Source of the DNA: Tachypleus tridentatus
Lineage: Eukaryota; Arthropoda; Merostomata; Xiphosura; Limulidae
Assembly: GCF_004210375.1 (NCBI RefSeq)
Contig: NC_134830.1
Span: 42,661,094 to 42,725,093, forward strand
Direction of reading: 5' to 3'
Length of the DNA stretch: 64,000 nt
The notes under the pieces were generated by a model that was not told the DNA's origin, made no database searches, and saw only the letters and a list, made by a program, of their open reading frames with translations. Position numbers and translations under genes: made by a program. Shown here piece by piece: positions 20,484-32,807 of this stretch (within the stretch, counting starts at the first letter, position 1; each line of letters starts with the position of its first letter).

Positions 20484-21221
20484 TGAAAAATAAACCGTAA
20501 CTGAATTTCACCGAAATGATAATAGATGACGCCACTGATATATATTAATTTTTATTATACTTTGTAAAATACATATATTATATATGTGTGTGTGTGTGTA
20601 TAATACTCCTGTCTTTTACGCCTTGTAAGACGCACTTTATTTCTTTAAAAATACCTTGAAAAATACTCATGCGTCTTCCAAGACAAAAGTAATAGGTTAA
20701 AACAAGAGGTCAGTTTAGTTAGGGTCTATTCACAACGGTCTTTCATACAGATCGTAATCTCATTACTTACCAAATATAAATATTTTCAATAGCATAAAAC
20801 ATTCAGTTTTACTAATATTGTCGATATAGTGTGAATAATATGAGGTATTTGACTGTATTTACTCAATAGGTTGAACAACATTAAGGTTACATTGAGGTGT
20901 TGGTTGCTGAGTAAAAATATTTTTATCTTAAAATTATCTTTCCAAAATTAAGGTGCGTCTTCCACGATGTAACGTCTTACAAAGCGTAAAATAGGCACTA
21001 ATTGGGAACATTTAGAAGAACTATTAGTATTAAGCTACTCGAAATACTTTTTGTTTTTTTATGAATTTATTAGTTAAATAAGGTGAACATTTTACGTCTT
21101 ACAGAATAATATTAAAGTACATATCAATCGAACATTTTCGTGATTTATCTTACAGAGGATGTCACGTACGTCCGTATTCTAATGTGCTGTAAATTGTTAA
21201 ATATATATACAATTTTGTGTG

Positions 21222-21331
21222 GTTTTCTTTTAGCCAAGCTACATCGAGCTATCTGCTGTGTCTACCCACGTGAATCGAACCCCTTATTTTAGCGTTGTAA
21301 ATCCATAGACTTACCGCTGTACTAGCTGGGG
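21222..21331 (-). mobile_element. SINE family C
   Basis: Reverse copy: AGCTATCTGCTGTGTCTACC, GAATCGAACCCC, TTTTAGCGTTGTAAATCC, TTACCGCTGTACTAGC. Confidence 0.88.
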
Positions 21332-22035
21332 ACGTACATATAATTCTGTCCAACATTTTGGTGAAACAATATAAGTTATGAGGATCCATCTTTATTTCTA
21401 AATTGCAAAATGTTTGGTAATCAATAGATACAATTACTTGTGTTTAATTTAGAAAATATTACAACTGGACTCTTTAAACAATTAAATCAAACAAGGAGTA
21501 AACTTGTATATGTTCTATTCATTTCAAGTGATTCAATGCATACTGCAGGTATTTTTAGCATTAGTTATTTCAGAATATATAACATAAAAATCGTTAAACA
21601 TTAATAACTATAAAAGTTAAATAAGACAGCGGTGGGGCATAAAGGTTTACTTGTGATAAACCTGTTTTAGTGCTTGGTTATTTTTTGAAGCATGTTCAAC
21701 TTTGTCTCGAGTTAAGAGACGAAAACACTGCTGGCAGCGAGAGTACCAAACAGATGAGTCAGGGCTGGGTGCCATTGAGGCTTTTATCAGTTGATTTGTT
21801 ATTCATAATTGAGACTAATCATTTATAATTGTAGCAGTTCTCTTGGTAGAAGTTGTTACGTATTTGATCTGTATTTTATTAAATGCAAACAAAGAGGAAG
21901 AGAAACACTGCAAAATTTTATAGTAACTAAGATGTTTTAAACTGTGCATACTTCACACTTGTTTTTGTTTTAGTTTTTAACCCTTAAACGGCAGTCACCA
22001 TCAATTGACGCTGCTACCTACAACATTCCCGCTAT

Positions 22036-22285
22036 TTAAGGGTTAATGTTCTACATACTCGACACGTGTTTTGTTTCAGTTGTTTAATGTTCTTCATGCT
22101 TGACACATGTTTTGCTTCAGTTGTTTAATGTTCTACACGTTTGACACATGGTTGTGATTCACTTATATACCCATTTACATGTTTGACACGTATTTGTGTT
22201 TCAGTTGTTTAATGTTCTTCATGCTTGACACATGTTTTTTTATCAGTTGTTTAATGTTCTACATACTTGACACGTGTTTTTTGTT
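22036..22285. repeat. 41-bp minisatellite
   Basis: About six units with core TTGTTTAATGTTCTTCATGC and TTGACACATGTTTT, spaced 41 bp apart where regular. Each unit contains CACGTG or CACATG, an E-box-like hexamer, so the array is also a cluster of such sites. One unit is disrupted near 22155-22185. Confidence 0.8.
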
Positions 22286-22458
22286 TTAATTTAGGGCTCG
22301 TTACGTTCATTACGTATCTCTAAAATAACGCATTTTTTCCGTGAAATTTATCTCCTTTTTACCATTCTGTTCCATAAAACTATTTCTTTGCTTTCATTAT
22401 TTATATTTGAAAAAAATTGCTTATCAGACGGTAAAAAAGTGTCAAATGGTTCGAAATG

Positions 22459-22587
22459 TTATAGATAAAAGGTTATGATAAACATTATAGATAAAAGGTT
22501 ATGATAAACGTTATAGAGAAAAGGTAATTATAAACGTTATAGATAAAAGGTTATGATAAACGTTATAGATAAAAGGTTATGATAAGT
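22459..22587. repeat. 26-bp tandem repeat, five units
   Basis: Five direct units of TTATAGATAAAAGGTTATGA plus TAAACG with exact 26-bp spacing (starts 22459, 22485, 22511, 22537, 22563). The middle unit has two changes. Confidence 0.9.
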
Positions 22588-22975
22588 GAATCATCTCACC
22601 GAGATTATGTATGATTTCATTATTTGTGATTTGATTTTTCTCATTTATCGTTTTTCACTTAAGAAAATGTATCTTGTTTCGTTCACTGTTCGTTTTCTGA
22701 CAGTTTTTAGTAAACTACATCTATAAATCCACACAGTAGGTATATGCGAACTACGTGCGGGACGGGCAGCGTTTTGTAGGTTATGTATTGTAATAAACGT
22801 TGCTGGCTGACGTACAACGCACCGGGAAGTCATAGGGGTCCCTAGAGAATAACTGACGAAGGGATAGCAAATCAGAAGGAAAACCTGTGTATATTACGTT
22901 CTGGAACCTTATGGGTACATGTTATCATTGACGATATTAACCCTGGCTGTAAACACACACAAGTTGTATGTATAT

Positions 22976-23040
22976 GTTTTTCTTATAGTAAAGTCACATC
23001 GGGCTATCTGTTGAGCCCGCTGAGGGGTATCGAACACAAG
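22976..23040 (-). mobile_element. SINE family C, tail fragment
   Basis: Only tail and box B side remain (CACATCGGGCTATCTGTTGA, GGGGTATCGAAC). Confidence 0.65.
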
Positions 23041-24642
23041 TTGTGTTAAGCAATGTTTTGTTTTAAATATATTTATGCTTGTTTATTTTCACTACGTCAG
23101 CACTAAAGTTATTGGTTTCAATTTCTGTGGACTGAAATGAACCGAAGGGTTTTCTGATGCGTAAACAAAAACAGAGCTTGTACAGTGGTCTTAAATCAAG
23201 CATTGCGCGAATAATAAGACGAATGCTGTATTTTCGTTACGGCTTGGAACGTTAACATATTCTACTGATCGTGAAAATGGTCACTTCTGTGCTTCTTTAA
23301 ATGAAACTAGGTTTTATAATATTTGTTAAAATACATATAGAAAAGGAGTTACTGGAGAGTAAATGTTAAAACACGTAAAATACAACCATGTGAACCATTA
23401 CAGAAAGAAGTAAAGACATCTTTCCAAGATAAACTACATACTAAAAGAAAAACTGATATGGCTTGAAGTTTGAAATTCTAGTTTTATTTTTGTTGTTGTT
23501 CTTGAAGCAAGGACTGACCTACGAGAAAATCTCGAGACTTTCGGGAGAATTGATGGATTGCAGTACACATAGCATGTGTTATGCCTAATTTGCACGTATT
23601 CTTGCCGTGTTGTGTTCCTGAAGTGGATCCATATTTAGGAAGAACATTATTGGACTGGTATAAGCCCACGAGAACATCTTGAGAGCAGCCAGACAGAGTT
23701 ATTGACAGAACTGCTATTCACAGAGCTGCTTGCTATACGTGTTTGTAAAATGTTACCACACGCTCAGCAAGCACACGGGACTCACACGGTCTGGGACTGA
23801 ACCGAGAGCCAAGAAAATTATACGTGCGCTATTAATAGCTTAATATATCGTTCGTTTATTTTTATTTGTGATTGTTTGCATTAACCGCATTAACTCATAC
23901 AACATGGTACACTGAAACAGACACTCCACAATTTATCGTAAATGCTACACCTATCTGAAAGGCTAGAACTTCGATGTTTCGAAGAAAAGGTAATACAAAC
24001 AATAAAATCATTTTATCTTCCTTATGAAGATATATAAAATATAGCGAGACAAAATAGGCTTAATTTCTTAATGTACGTTCAAATCGTTTATCTTAAAAAC
24101 TGGTTATGTGATTATGGTTTTGAAAGCTATGTTAGTAGGAAATTAGATATACTTACATAGCTTTACAGTCTACGTGTATCTTGTGTTAAGTGATGTTACG
24201 TTATATATGACATTACGTTTCAGTAAATACATTAATCTTCAGAAAAATGGACTTGTACAACAAACATACGGTTAGTCTAACAGGAAACTAACGTACAAAT
24301 GTTCTACAAAAATAATTTTTGCACTGTAACTGAAAAAAACGTTATAAACGTTAATAGATATCAAAGTATTGGTATAATATTTCGACAGCCGTAGAGTGTA
24401 GCTCTATAATATTTTCTTCTGTAGCCTCCACACTGTGTGGGAAGTTGCAGTAATATCGGATTAAGTTTTAGTTCAGTTTGCAGCAGATGCTGCTACAGAG
24501 CATGCGCCTAAGCCTTGGAAATGAATGCACTGCGAATACGTAGAAAGCTGTGCTGATGCCTTTAGTGTAATTGCGTAATGTGCGTCGAATTAAAGGCGTA
24601 CATTGCTATAAAGGTAAAACTATACAGTCATAATTTACTTAT
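23041..24642. other. No gene seen
   Basis: No supported gene. The patch at 23480-23830 is less AT-rich and has a 61-codon minus-strand open frame with no recognisable motif. Confidence 0.5.
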
Positions 24643-24957
24643 GTCATTACTGTAATAAGTCATTTAATCAGGAACTAATGCTAATACAACACATTTCTTG
24701 TGTTATTACTGTAATAAGTCATTTAATCAGGAACTAATGCTAATACAACACATTTCTTGTGTTATTACTGTAATAAGTCATTTAATCAGGAACTAATGCT
24801 AATACAACACATTTCTTGAGTCATTACTGTAATAAGTCTTTTAATCAGGAGCAAATGCTAATACAATACATTTCTTGTGTCATTACTGTAATAAGTCATT
24901 TAATCAGGAGCTGATGCTAATACAATACATTTCTCGTGTCATTACTGTAATAATACT
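24643..24957. repeat. 59-bp tandem repeat, about five units
   Basis: Near-identical units starting TCATTACTGTAATAAGTCAT and ending in ACATTTCTTGTGT are spaced 59 bp apart; the first two intervals are nearly perfect. Each unit contains the short palindrome ATTACTGTAAT. High identity implies recent expansion. A degenerate further unit extends to about 25000. Confidence 0.9.
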
Positions 24958-25467
24958 GATAAAGACATTTATTGTATCAGTGCTGTAATGAGTTATTTGA
25001 TCTGGAGCTAAAGATATTTATCATAGTAATAATAAACAATTAAATATATAGAATGTGAAATAAATCCATTATCAATAAAAGTAACCCAGACGTTTCTCGA
25101 TGCTCCAAGTCCCGGTACTGGACAGTACAGTTTTAGCGATCGTATATATATAACTAACGTCTGATTCTGAATTAGTAATTAATTTTATGATGTCGAGAAG
25201 GATTATATTTGTAGTGGTCAGGACTTACACTGACTTCTTGATAGAAGTCTGATACATTATCTCTTTGTTTTCTTGAATATGAATCTGTCAACGTTAAATT
25301 ATTTCTATAACGGGTGCATTATTGTCGGAACGTCATGATAAAGGATTTAAATAAATATTTGAAATAAAGGTGGCTTACGTTTTACTTACAATAATAAGAA
25401 GAAATAAATAACTGTAATTACAAGTACATTTGTATTTTGTTGTATGCTATCTGACCCTTTCTCTGAT

Positions 25468-25743
25468 TTTGTTTGTTTGTTTTTCAATTTCGTACAAAGC
25501 TACGCAAGGGCTATTTGCGCTAGCCGTCTATAATTTAGCAGTGTAAGACTACAGGGAAAGCAGCTAGTCATCATCACCCACCACTAATTCTTGGGCTACT
25601 CTTTTACCAACGAATCGTGGGATTGATCGTAATGTTATAGCTCCCCCTGGCTGAAAGGGCGAGCACGTTTGGTGTGACAGGGATTCGAATTCGCCACTCT
25701 CGGATTACGAGTCGAACGCTCTAACCACCTAGCCATGGCAGGC
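25468..25743 (-). mobile_element. SINE family A
   Basis: Complete copy; ends CTAGCCATGGCAGGC. Confidence 0.93.
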
Positions 25744-25876
25744 TCTCTTATTTCTGAACTGTAGACCTGAGCAAAGACAGTCAATCAGCGGTACCCTACA
25801 GTGTACGCGAAAGCATTGACTGACACTTTTATTATGCATTTTATTATAAGTTAAAGAGCCGAAAATATTTTGTGAT

Positions 25877-25987
25877 TTCTTTGTAGTTAAGCACAAACAG
25901 TTATCTGTGCTCTGCCTACCACGGGTATCGAAACCCCCGTTTCTAGTATTATAATTCCGCAGACATACTACTGTGGCATTGGGGGAC
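25877..25987 (-). mobile_element. SINE family B
   Basis: Reverse copy: TTAAGCACAAACAGTTATCT, TGCCTACCACGGGTATCGAA, ending GTGGCATTGGGGG. Confidence 0.85.
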
Positions 25988-26181
25988 ATATTTTGTGATA
26001 TCGCACGGATTGAAATCCGTCTCGCGAGTTCCGACATCCCGGGGCTCTACCACAGGGTTAACTAGCATAATCGATATTGTAAACCTATTGAAGGAAAGGA
26101 AAGCGAATAACTTTCCTGGTACGTTAATCGTTTTCCTACTGTGTAGTTTCTTCCAGATTTCGGTTGCGTTTTTCTAATCTG

Positions 26182-26307
26182 CTCCTAAGTGGCACAGCGG
26201 CGTGTTTGCGGACTTACAACGCTAGAAGCAGGTTTTCGATACCCGATGATGGGTATAGCATGTGTAGATGTCTAGCTTTTTGCTTAATTCCAAACAAACA
26301 AACAAAA
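26182..26307 (+). mobile_element. SINE family B
   Basis: Head-first copy (CTAAGTGGCACAGCGGCGTG, GACTTACAACGCTAGAAGC) ending in (CAAA)n at 26290-26307. Confidence 0.88.
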
Positions 26308-26521
26308 TTTCTAATCTATTTTTTAACATCCAATGCAGACATCTCAACATGTTCATGTTATGATCTAAAACTAATTAATATCAAACTGTTAAATGATTAT
26401 AAAGAACAAACTTATCTTTAAAATAGAATACTGACTAAAGATATTATAAGGATAACAGAAAACGACATTGCGTGTTCGCATTAATTACAAGTATTTCCTG
26501 CCTTTAAGAGCAAATGCCTCC

Positions 26522-26637
26522 CCCCGCTAGTACAGCGGTAAGTCTACGGTTTTACAACGCTAAAATCAGGGTTTCGCTTCCCCTCGGTGGGCTCAGCAGA
26601 TAGCCCGATGTGGTTTTGCTATAAGAAAAACACACAT
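26522..26637 (+). mobile_element. SINE family C, well preserved
   Basis: CCGCTAGTACAGCGGTAAGT through GGGCTCAGCAGATAGCCCGA and the TTTGCTATAAGAAAAACACA end. Confidence 0.92.
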
Positions 26638-26711
26638 AAGAGCAAATGTCAATTGCAGCTTTACACAGCCTACCAATAAGTAAACAAACACCAACCCCAG
26701 GAAGTTTGTTT

Positions 26712-26818
26712 CGCTTTGGGGCGTAGCACAATGGGCTATCTGATGTGTTCAACCAGGAGAAATAAACCCCCGGGTTTTATCGTAGTAAGTCCGTAGACAT
26801 AGCGTCGTCCCACCGGGA
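26712..26818 (-). mobile_element. SINE family C, diverged
   Basis: Reverse copy about 75 bp from the previous one; the two face each other and could form a hairpin transcript. Confidence 0.7.
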
Positions 26819-27941
26819 GTCACACTCCAGAAAGAATTCCGTTTCACTAAATAAACAAACACAAAGCTAAAAGTACAAAAATATTAGTATTTGTCAGACT
26901 TTCACTTTGAAATGTTTAAGGCAGGAACACAGTTACACATCGTGTTTACAAGAGAATAACTTGAACGAGGGTGTCCATTTATGTTGATTTTTGGGGCATT
27001 TTCACAGGAAGAAACAAACATGCTCTATAGGGTCAAAATCAGACAGATCAGTAATATCCTGGCGTCTAAGTCATTGTTTTATGACGCGACCTGTAGCATC
27101 TTGCATGAAAACAATGATTTTTTTTGTGTGTGTTGGTTCGCGCATAACCAGCTATTATCGTCCATTTACCTTGATAGCATCTACTCCATAATATTAGTTC
27201 CGTCAAATTTTATGGTGGCTTACTGACCATTCAACGACAGTCAACAAACACAGATAGATGTTTAAATCTGGACTCGCCGAAAAAAGAAATTATTGCATTT
27301 CAAAAGCCTACTCTGTTTTGTTTATGTTTACCCATGGAAGTACCACAAACTTCCAGTATCCTTGTGTTCATGCATAGGATGTTTATAGTTTGTTTTCTTT
27401 ACACAGCTGTGATTATATTTATATATCATATGATACCATGAGGATAGTCTAATTATGCTGTGTATTTAAAAAATACATCGCTGTATATTATTTGATCTTC
27501 TCTGTAAAACAAACAACAAAAAAACTTCTCCCTAGATATGTATAAAACAGACATTTTTATTTCAATTTAACTCTCGGAGTGGTCGCCATATTGGTTCGTT
27601 TTCTAGAAAAAGAAGATAAAAAGGTTTATTGTGTTCTGTTGATCACGTGGCTACAGGAGAGTTAATAAGCTAGACTTCGCTAATTTTCAACTGATAAACT
27701 ACATAGGCCAAAGACAGCTGGTCAACGTCACTCATTCAAATTACGTGACTAAAGAAATTGAATAGTGCGATTTGAACGTCACTCTAGTAATGTGATCGCA
27801 GTTCAAAAATGAACAGTGCGATTCTGCTGTAACAGGACGCGAATTACTGCTAAGCCTAACCATCCCATGTGAAAAAGTAGAACGCAATCAAACTGCAACG
27901 TTATTCGTAATTTTATTCTGAGGAGTTTTTTTAATATATAT

Positions 27942-28018
27942 TCAACGCTAGAAACCCGTGGTGGGCAGAGCACAGATAGCCCACTGTGTAACTTTGTGTT
28001 TAACAAAGAAACAAGAAA
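27942..28018 (+). mobile_element. SINE family B, 5' truncated
   Basis: Starts at CAACGCTAGAAACCCGTGGT and keeps the tail (GCACAGATAGCCCACTGTGT). Confidence 0.85.
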
Positions 28019-28149
28019 TAAAATTACGTACGTTTGTATACATATTTAAAAAAAATTATTTGAAAGAAAAAAAAAACGAATGATCGAATGAAAAACATGC
28101 CGTGACGACAGTATGTTTTGACACTATAGTAAATAAATGTTGCAAAATT

Positions 28150-28402
28150 AATTTGTTTGTGTAAAGACATTCTAAGGGTAATTGCAATAGCCGTTCCATA
28201 ATTTTGAGTGATAAACTAGAGGGAAAACGCTGGTCAACACCACCCGCCGCCAACTCTTGGGCTATTCTTAACCAACGAACAGTGGGATTGACTGTGACAT
28301 TATAACGCTCCCACAGCTGATAAAGTAAGCATGTCTAGTGATGGATATCGATTCTGCAACTCGCAGTTTGTGAGTCGAGTGCCTTAACTACCAGGCCTGC
28401 AG
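28150..28402 (-). mobile_element. SINE family A, diverged
   Basis: Old copy, recognisable in the body (CAACACCACCCGCCGCCAAC, AACAGTGGGATTGACTGTGA). Confidence 0.85.
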
Positions 28403-28639
28403 AAGTTATTGAAGGATGGTACAGCATATTATTGTTAAAGCGAGAGTATATAACGCTTAGAATCGTGAAAAATGTGTATATATTTGTTATATGTAGCTTG
28501 TAGGGTTAATGTGTCTACTTTTACAACACGCCTTATGCAGTCAAATTATATGGTTTAGCACTTTAAAATAAACTAACTTCAAAGGTAGTTAGGTATGGCT
28601 TCGTTTTATAAGGTAGAAAGTGAATGACTGTTCGTTTGA

Positions 28640-28736
28640 AGTTAACCACAAAGCTACACAAAGGGGTTTCTTTGCTCCGCGAACCACAGTTATCGAAACC
28701 ACGTTAATAGCATGTGCCACTGTGCCACTAGGAGGA
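28640..28736 (-). mobile_element. SINE family B, diverged
   Basis: Reverse copy ending GTGCCACTGTGCCACTAGGA, 12 bp before the next family A copy in the same orientation, as at 6002-6388. Confidence 0.75.
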
Positions 28737-28747
28737 GTACATAAAGA

Positions 28748-28947
28748 GTGTTTTGTTTTGAATTTCGCACAAAGCTACTCACCGCCAACTCTTGGGCTAC
28801 TCTTTTACCAACGAATAGTGGAATTGACCGTCACATTATAACACCCCACGGTTGAAAGGGCGAGCATGTTTGGCGTGACGGAGATGCAAACCCGCGACCC
28901 TCAGATTACGAGTCGCACGCCTTAACACGCTTGGCCATGCCGGGCCT
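28748..28947 (-). mobile_element. SINE family A with internal deletion
   Basis: Tail joins directly to the body (AAAGCTACTC then ACCGCCAACTCTTGGGC), a loss of about 75 bp including the CTAGAGGGAAGGCAGC segment. Confidence 0.93.
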
Positions 28948-29169
28948 ACATGAAGAGTGTTCAATCATAATAAGTGTATAACATAAATGTTTATTGAATA
29001 ATATATTTATGTGAGCTAATTCATAAACGTACTGTTACCTTGCAGTCGAGATTAGATCTAGAATGAGTACGCCCTACTTTATTCAATCACTTTATCAATT
29101 AATAAATAATCAATTAACTATAACTCTGTATCCTATTTCTTTGATCGTTTATCTCTGTTGATTGATTGA

Positions 29170-29268
29170 TTGGAATGAAGCGCAAAGCTAAAAAATGAGC
29201 TATTTGTGTTCTGCTTACCACGAGTTTCGAAACCTGGTTTCTAGCGACGTGAGTCCACTGAGGGGGTA
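29170..29268 (-). mobile_element. SINE family B
   Basis: Reverse copy: AAAAATGAGCTATTTGTGTT, CTGCTTACCACGAGTTTCGA, ending GAGTCCACTGAGGGGG. Confidence 0.75.
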
Positions 29269-29913
29269 TTTGTGTATGTGTACAGTGCATTAAATTATTA
29301 AGTAACCATGTAAACCCTCTTATCCACTACGAAAAATTTTGAACACCATATCGTTTATCACCACCAGTTAGAGCTCTTGAATGAATAAAACATATTGTAT
29401 AAATAATGTTATTATTTTAATATGTAACTGTTTTTAAGAGTAATACATTCTTTTTTGTTAATAGCACTATAATTTTAGTACCAGTGCACAACAATAAATG
29501 AGTCAGTTTTAGCACCATTGCAATATAATACATTATTTTATTTTTAACATCACTATTGGACAAAGATGATTCTATTTTTAGTGCTCTGCACAACAATAGA
29601 TATTTCTATATAAGTACCATTACACGACAATAAATAATTTTGTTTTAATATCACTATAAAACAACAATGATTCTATTTTTAGTATCATGCACAACAATAT
29701 GTATTTCTATTTTAGTATCACAACACAACAATACCTAAATGATTTTATTTTTAATATCATTGCACAACCTTAGATGATTCAATATTAGTATCACTGTACA
29801 GTAATAAAGGAGTCTATCTTTAGTATCATTACTAACCATTAGTAGATGGTTTTATATTTAGTATTACTGCACAAAAATAGATGATTTAATTTTTATTGTC
29901 ACTGCACAACATA

Positions 29914-31513
29914 CAGTTACGACAGAAAGTGTTCGTACCCTTGCGTCCCGAGTGGAGTTTTGTTCATAACTTCAAAATTATCACGATTAGGATAATGAAA
30001 GTGTAGTATATTATAAATATTATACTAACACATATCTACATAAATTTTTATGTAGAATTTAAATTGAACGACAAATAAACTAAACATAGGAGGGGCAGAA
30101 AGTGTTCGTGCGTCTACTTTAATGGTCAGTTGTGTAGCCTTTCAGGTGAATTACTTGGCGCAATCTCTCCTCATAGCCCTTCATGATTGTTTGACAGTAC
30201 TCAACTGGTATTTTCTTCCATTCTTCATAACAAAAGGCCTCCAACTCTTGCAAGTTTTTCGGATGACGCTGATGAACCCTGCTCCTCAACTCATGCCAAA
30301 CATTTTCAATTGGGTTGAGATTTGGTGACTGCGATGGCCACTCCAGAACGCTTATACGGTTCCTCTGCAACCAGGATTGCACATATTTCGATGTGTGCTT
30401 ACGGCCATTGTCGTGCTGGAAGATTCAACGACGCCCAAGCCGCAGGTTCCGAGCATTATACTTGATATATATGCCTAATATATCAACGTACTCTTCTTTT
30501 TTCATGATTCCGTTGACGCGGTGAAGGCTACCTACACCAGAAGAGCTGAAGGAACCCCATAGTATGATCGAGCCACCTACGTGTTTAACTGTAGGGATGG
30601 TGTTCTTTGGAAGATTTCGTTCCCCCTTCTTACGGAAAATATAGCGAACATCATTGTGACCGAACAGCTAGATTTTAGTCTTGTCTGACCAAAAAATACT
30701 CTTCCAATAGATAAATGGTTTATCTACATGCTTTCTTGCATACCTCAATCGTGCTTTTAAATGAACAGGCTTTAAATATGGAGTTCTACGAGGACTGCAT
30801 GCTTTGAACCCAGAAAAGTGTAACATGTTCGTAACTGTAGAGGTGCTTACGTCAACCCCAGTTTCCCTTACCAGTTTCTTTATGTCAGTACGTGTTAAAC
30901 GAGGGTTCCTACTAACTTCTCTGAGAACCTTCCTCTTGATTTTCTCTGGAATTTTGGTGGGGCGTCCAGAACGAGGGAGGTTAGCAGTTAATCCTGTAAG
31001 CTTAAACTTGGCAATTATGTTTTGAACAGTAGATTTCGGTACATTAAGTTGTGTAGCAATACCGGAAAGAGACACACGAGACTTGTATTTTACAATAATT
31101 CGGTTTTTTAAATCACCGGACAGTTGTTTCTTGTTCGCCATGATGACCAAGCAGATAATAACGGAGACGGCGCTAAATTGCTGGAAGTACATTTTTTGGT
31201 GGTTAAATTCCAATAAACCCAGTGTCTAGTTTTGGAATGGTATAATGTAGTTTATTCGCCAGACTAAACAAAATTTTTACGGGAATATCAGTTTTTTCAC
31301 ACGTTCTGAAATGTACGAACACTTTCTGCTCCTCCTATTTTTGGTTATTTGTTTATAAATAGTTTTTGTCGTTTAATTTACATAAAAAAAATTATGTAAA
31401 TGTGTGTTAGTATAATATTTATTACTTCTATTAGCCTAATCATGATACCTTTTTAAATTATGAGCAAAAAGCCACTCGGGACGCAGGGGTACGAACACTT
31501 TCTGTCGTAACTG
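29914..31513 (-). mobile_element. Tc1-type transposon with long IR/DR ends (element 2)
   Basis: A 1600-bp element flanked by TA on both sides (29912-29913, 31514-31515). The ends are exact inverses over about 40 bp (CAGTTACGACAGAAAGTGTT and on). The inverted repeats run on, with lower identity, for about 200 bp. Each contains the motif CAGAAAGTGTTCGT twice: at the tip (about 29922 and 31505) and again about 170 bp inside (about 30098 and 31320). Two direct repeats per inverted repeat is the IR/DR arrangement of one branch of Tc1 elements, where both are transposase-binding sites. The element is inserted in a 35-bp minisatellite, and the empty site can be read directly from the repeat unit. 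Confidence 0.95.
30119..31141 (-). pseudogene. Tc1 transposase, single frame with two stop codons
   Basis: One minus-strand frame of 340 codons starts at MANKKQLSGDLKNRIIVKYK (ATG at 31141) and ends at 30119, the normal length for a Tc1 transposase. Residues about 20-55 form the first helix-turn-helix (VSLSGIATQLNVPKSTVQNI), followed by a GRP-type basic linker (RSGRPTK). The catalytic residues are all present: Asp in FWSDKTKI, Asp in QHDNGRKHTS and Glu in LNPIENVW, with 34 residues between the second Asp and the Glu (DD34E). Only two nonsense changes break it, a TAG directly after DKTKI (30668-30670) and a TGA before IFQHDN (about 30420). No frameshift is seen, so this copy is young compared with element 1. 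Confidence 0.92.
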
Positions 31514-32532
31514 TAGATGATTCTATTCTTTGAATCACTTTACAACAACAGACGATTCTATACAAGTATCACTGCACAAAAATAGATGGTTCTGTAATAT
31601 TAGCAGTACACAAAAACATATGGTCCAATTTTAGTGTCCTGCAATTCTCTTTTCAGTATCACAACACAATATTAGATTATTCTAAGTTTAGTATTACTGC
31701 ACAACAATAGAATATTCTGTCCTTAGTATCACTGCACAACAATAGAATATCCTGTCTTTAGTATTACTGCACAACAATAGAATATCCTGTCTTTAGTATC
31801 ATTGCACAACAATAAATTATCCTATGTTTAGCATCACTGCACAACAATAGATTATCCTATGTTTAGCATCACTGCACAACGATAGATTATTACAATTTTA
31901 AAATGGCTCTGCACTTTCCCAACTGTAGTATTTCTGAAACATAAAATAGTAAGTTATTCGCAATTTATAAACAAATAATTTGACTATTTGAAGTTACAAT
32001 CCTGCCACAAGTAAACTTATTGCTGGCGATCTATGCCACGTTAATGAGATAATAAAGAATAATATTATACTTACAAACACTTACAAGTCAAATGTTTACA
32101 ATCTTTCAACCACATTTCGGATCAACTACTCTTTACTCGATAAAAATAACCGAAAAAAAATGGAATCTCAAAAATCCACTTGAATCACATTCCTGTCACT
32201 TCTACAAGTACAACTTTAAGAAATTTTATGACTTTTTCTGCTTAAGCTTGCTGTTGGAATTCAAGTTTCTGTTTCTGTTTTTTTGGCAGAAGAATTGTTA
32301 CAATGGAGATATCGTTATTGACCGTCAGTCTAAGTGAGGTTGGTAGTGAAGTCTTTTCACGTGCAGCACAAAATGCCTTTGTCATACCTGAAGCTTCAGT
32401 ATATAAGTATCATAATTACTTAGCATATGACTTAGATTCATAAATCCCTTCTCTCTCAGAAATCATCAAGTTTTGAAGGCACACAAACGATAGAAAACTA
32501 TAAACATTTTACAACAGTGCTTTCTAATCAAA

Positions 32533-32617
32533 GCATTTACAACGCTAAAATTAGGGGTTCGATTCCTCTCGGTGGGCTGAGCAGATAGCCCTTTGTGGTT
32601 TTGCTGTACGAAAACAC
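32533..32617 (+). mobile_element. SINE family C, 5' truncated
   Basis: Starts in the loop region (ATTTACAACGCTAAAATTAG) and keeps box B and the tail (GAGCAGATAGCCCTTTGTGG). Confidence 0.85.
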
Positions 32618-32807
32618 GCCTTCTAATCACTTTTCTTCTCACCTTTCGGTGTTAAAAGTGAATTTGCAGGATGTGCATTGAAGGTTTTATCTTTACGAAA
32701 ACATGGAACTGGAAGATACTCAGATAAGCTTAAAGATGTAGATTGATGTCAATCTTAATTAATTAAAGATGATGCAGGAAAGGTGTTACACAATTTGGTG
32801 AAGTTTT

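Larger units (their letters stand above)
19911..22035. other. No gene seen apart from two SINE-C copies
   Basis: AT-rich sequence with a short (TG)n at 20585-20600. CTTACAAAGCGTAAAATAGGCA near 20975 is roughly the inverse of GTCTTTTACGCCTTGTAAGA near 20610, so the interval 20600-21000 may be an old inverted-repeat element. I could not define its ends. Confidence 0.4.
29455..31910. repeat. 35-bp minisatellite, split by Tc1 element 2
   Basis: Degenerate tandem units of about 35 bp (core TTAGTATCACTGCACAACAA, then TAGATGATTCTATT) run from about 29455 to 29911 and again from 31516 to about 31910. Copies near 31690-31860 are the most regular, with exactly 35-bp spacing. The core of the array is interrupted by element 2 at a TA within a unit. 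Confidence 0.85.

Noticed and set aside
24643..24957. CRISPR-like array
   Set aside because: Units are contiguous tandem repeats without unique spacers, and the genome is eukaryotic.
25729..26037. 102-codon minus-strand open frame
   Set aside because: It reads through the ends of SINE copies A and B.
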